A stretch of DNA of 8,635 bases. Origin: Bacillota bacterium. Its GTDB lineage: Bacteria > Bacillota_E > Sulfobacillia > Sulfobacillales > Sulfobacillaceae. The translations under genes and the position numbers were made by a program. Shown one piece after another: positions 7,239-8,635 of the stretch. The notes under the pieces are model-generated. The model was not told where the DNA came from. It saw only the letters and a list, made by a program, of their open reading frames with translations, and searched no databases. Each line of letters begins with the position of its first letter. The stretch's first letter is position 1. The DNA lies in contig JAKADW010000076.1 of NCBI GenBank assembly GCA_021820165.1, forward strand, positions 1 to 8,635, given 5' to 3'.

Positions 7239-7340
7239 CGTCACAAATAATGGTTGCGCTCCAGGGCGGTGAGATAGACAATAGGGTTTACAGGCACTAA
7301 CGCTATAGCCTATGCCAGATGATCCGGGAGGGACGTCTTG
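7239..7340 (+). promoter_or_regulatory. Intergenic region with a weak candidate promoter for the small gene and pyk
   Basis: TTTACA (7287-7292) matches the -35 consensus 5/6 and is followed 18 bases later by a poor -10 (TATGCC, 7311-7316). A perfect 8-base palindrome GCTATAGC (7302-7309) lies between them, where an operator could sit, but it is short. GGGAGGGA (7326-7333) is the ribosome binding site of the next gene. No stem followed by a T run is visible after the MFS stop, so read-through from the exporter gene is possible. Confidence 0.3.
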
Positions 7341-7544
7341 ATGTGGACGGTGGTTTATATCGCGCCAACGGTTGCGATGGCCGATCGCTTAAAAGGCATC
7401 TTGGAGTCGGAAGGGATGCTAGTGAATCTAAAAAGAGTCGACGTTGATGAAGGCGGGCGCGGTAGCATCGAGATCCAAGTGCCAGAGGGCGAGGCCGAAG
7501 AGGCTCATGAAATCATAACGGAAAACCTCGGTCGGCTACGATAA
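7341..7544 (+). CDS. Small DUF2007-like protein, cotranslated with pyruvate kinase
   Basis: This acidic protein of 67 residues has no membrane segment or signal peptide. Its pattern is a first beta strand (WTVVYIAP), a helix with ADRLKGILESEGM, a strand (LVNLKRV), a strand (SIEIQVP) and a final helix (EAEEAHEIITENL). That beta-alpha-beta-beta-alpha layout, with the closing IxVPExEAEEAxEII segment, resembles the DUF2007 'putative signal transducing protein' family, which has a ferredoxin-like fold. The assignment rests on remembered motifs, and no biochemical activity is known to me. Similar tiny proteins in other Firmicutes are sometimes labelled 'glutamate decarboxylase'; this one is far too short and lacks a PLP site. 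ATG 7341 is chosen because GGGAGGGA ends 7 bases before it; an adjacent TTG at 7338 would be too close. The TAA stop shares a base with the pyk ATG (TAATG), implying translational coupling. Confidence 0.75.
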   Translation: MWTVVYIAPTVAMADRLKGILESEGMLVNLKRVDVDEGGRGSIEIQVPEGEAEEAHEIITENLGRLR

Positions 7545-8635
7545 TGCGCCGAACCAAAATTGTCGTCACGCTCGGGCCGGCCACCGATAATGTGGAATCC
7601 TTAGTCGAACTGCTTCGTGCGGGTGCCGACGTGGTGCGCCTCAATCTCTCGCATGGGCCTTGGGAAGCGCACCAACAACGCATCCGCCGGGCGCGGCACG
7701 CGGCCCGAGTTGCGGGCGTTGAAATTGGGGTCATGCTGGACACCCGAGGGCCGGAGGTCCGGTTGGGTGCGTTGGCGAGCCCTTTACATCTAAAGCCCGG
7801 CGACCGCCTTGAGATCGCCGAAGAATCGAATCGGGGCGATGCGACCCTCACGGTGAGTTGGGATGGCTTATTTGATACCGTGGAGCCTGGTGAGTCGCTC
7901 TGGATTGACGATGGTCGGATCGTGGTCGATGTCCACGCGATCAATGGGCGTAGAATGACGCTGGTCGCACAAAACGAAGGCACCGTGGAATCCCACAAGA
8001 AATTGTCGCGACCTGCTAGCGGTTGGCCGCTGGACCCATTGACGGATGTCGACCAAGAGTGCATTCGTCGCGGACTGCAAGAAGAGGACATCGACTTTGT
8101 GGCGCTCTCTTTCGTCCGTACCGTAGACGACGTGTTTTCGGTGCGGCGATTCCTGGAACAACACCAACTCGAGACCTTTCTAATCGCCAAGATTGAAAAT
8201 CGTGTGGGAATGGAAAACTTGGACGACATCTTGCGAGTCACCGATGGCGTGATGGTAGCCCGAGGCGATCTTGGCGTGGAGTTGCCCGAGGAAGAGGTCC
8301 CCGAATTACAAAAGGCGATTATCGTGGCCGCCAATGCCTTGGGTCGTCCGGTGATTACGGCCACCCAAATGCTGGAATCCATGGTCACTCAGGATCGACC
8401 AACCCGGGCTGAAGTGACCGATGTGGCGAACGCGATCTGGGATGGCAGTGATGCGGTGATGTTATCCGCCGAAACCGCCATCGGGCACTATCCGTTAGAG
8501 GCGGTGTCCATGATGGCGCGCATCGCGGAGCGGGCGGAACAATCGAGGCGATATAGTCGGCAGGCAGACTTTCAACGCGATCGGATAGCCGATGTGGTAA
8601 GCCATGCGGCGGCAGGGATTGCAGAAGAGCTCCAT
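7544..8635 (+). CDS. pyk: Pyruvate kinase, N-terminal part (3' end outside window)
   Basis: The frame stays open to the last base, giving 364 residues of a protein usually near 470, or near 585 with the extra C-terminal domain seen in many Firmicutes. It transfers phosphate from PEP to ADP in the last step of glycolysis. Active-site residues are visible in order: R32-x-N34-x-S36-H37 (RLNLSHG), D66 (LDTRGPEVR), the B-domain DDG at 122-124, catalytic K216-I-E218-N, the ARGDLGVE Mg site (D242), and ATQMLESM with T274. The SAET at 308-311 corresponds to the usual SGET. E71 occupies the position where glutamate goes with potassium-dependent enzymes and lysine with potassium-independent ones. The stretch at about 152-166, usually containing an NxPG turn and LPxLTEKD, reads SRPASGWPLDPLTDVD. 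Most of the effector-binding C-terminal domain is missing. The start overlaps the preceding small gene by one base. Confidence 0.97.
   Translation, partial: MRRTKIVVTLGPATDNVESLVELLRAGADVVRLNLSHGPWEAHQQRIRRARHAARVAGVEIGVMLDTRGPEVRLGALASPLHLKPGDRLEIAEESNRGDATLTVSWDGLFDTVEPGESLWIDDGRIVVDVHAINGRRMTLVAQNEGTVESHKKLSRPASGWPLDPLTDVDQECIRRGLQEEDIDFVALSFVRTVDDVFSVRRFLEQHQLETFLIAKIENRVGMENLDDILRVTDGVMVARGDLGVELPEEEVPELQKAIIVAANALGRPVITATQMLESMVTQDRPTRAEVTDVANAIWDGSDAVMLSAETAIGHYPLEAVSMMARIAERAEQSRRYSRQADFQRDRIADVVSHAAAGIAEELH

Noticed and set aside
7302..7309. The palindrome GCTATAGC as a repressor operator before the small gene.
   Set aside because: It is only 8 bases and occurs once. No adjacent regulator gene supports it, so it is mentioned only as part of the intergenic description.
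7513..8388. A 291-codon open frame on the minus strand opposite the small gene and pyk.
   Set aside because: It is fully antisense to an unmistakable pyruvate kinase, is a low-complexity Ser/Arg/Thr-rich translation with no recognisable domain, and has no ribosome binding site. It is a by-product of the codon composition of pyk.

Overview
The window is ordinary, gene-dense chromosomal DNA from what looks like a Gram-positive bacterium (Firmicutes). The gene order carB-pyrK-pyrD-pyrF-pyrE, with a class 1B (NAD-linked, PyrK-dependent) dihydroorotate dehydrogenase, is the Bacillus/Clostridia arrangement. Moderate-to-high GC and mixed codon use would fit a Sulfobacillus-like lineage, but that placement is a guess.

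Positions 1-3922 hold the distal half of a pyrimidine biosynthesis operon on the + strand: the C-terminal third of carB (cut by the window edge), then pyrK, pyrD, pyrF and pyrE. The genes overlap or nearly touch (two ATGA overlaps, one 14-base overlap, and a last junction that is an overlap or a 2-base gap), so they are almost certainly one translationally coupled transcript. Together they supply the last carbamoyl-phosphate synthetase domains, oxidise dihydroorotate to orotate with electrons leaving through PyrK, add the phosphoribosyl group (PyrE) and decarboxylate OMP to UMP (PyrF). The promoter and any PyrR-type attenuator lie upstream, outside the window.

Positions 3924-5555, on the - strand, encode an RqcH/NFACT-family ribosome quality-control protein. 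It converges on pyrE with a single base between the two stop codons. Its most likely start is an ATG at 5555, not the longer in-frame GTG at 5633. Positions 5556-5732 form a divergent promoter region. Positions 5733-7238 (+) encode a 14-TM-type DHA2-family MFS exporter.

After a gap of about 100 bases, a 67-residue DUF2007-like protein overlaps by one base (TAATG) the start of a pyruvate kinase gene, which runs off the right edge. No RNA gene, mobile element, CRISPR array or long repeat was seen. I found no convincing undescribed system. The points most worth a second look are the tiny protein coupled to pyruvate kinase, the altered RNA-binding signature in RqcH, the homopolymer-containing leader of the exporter gene and the one-base convergent junction.
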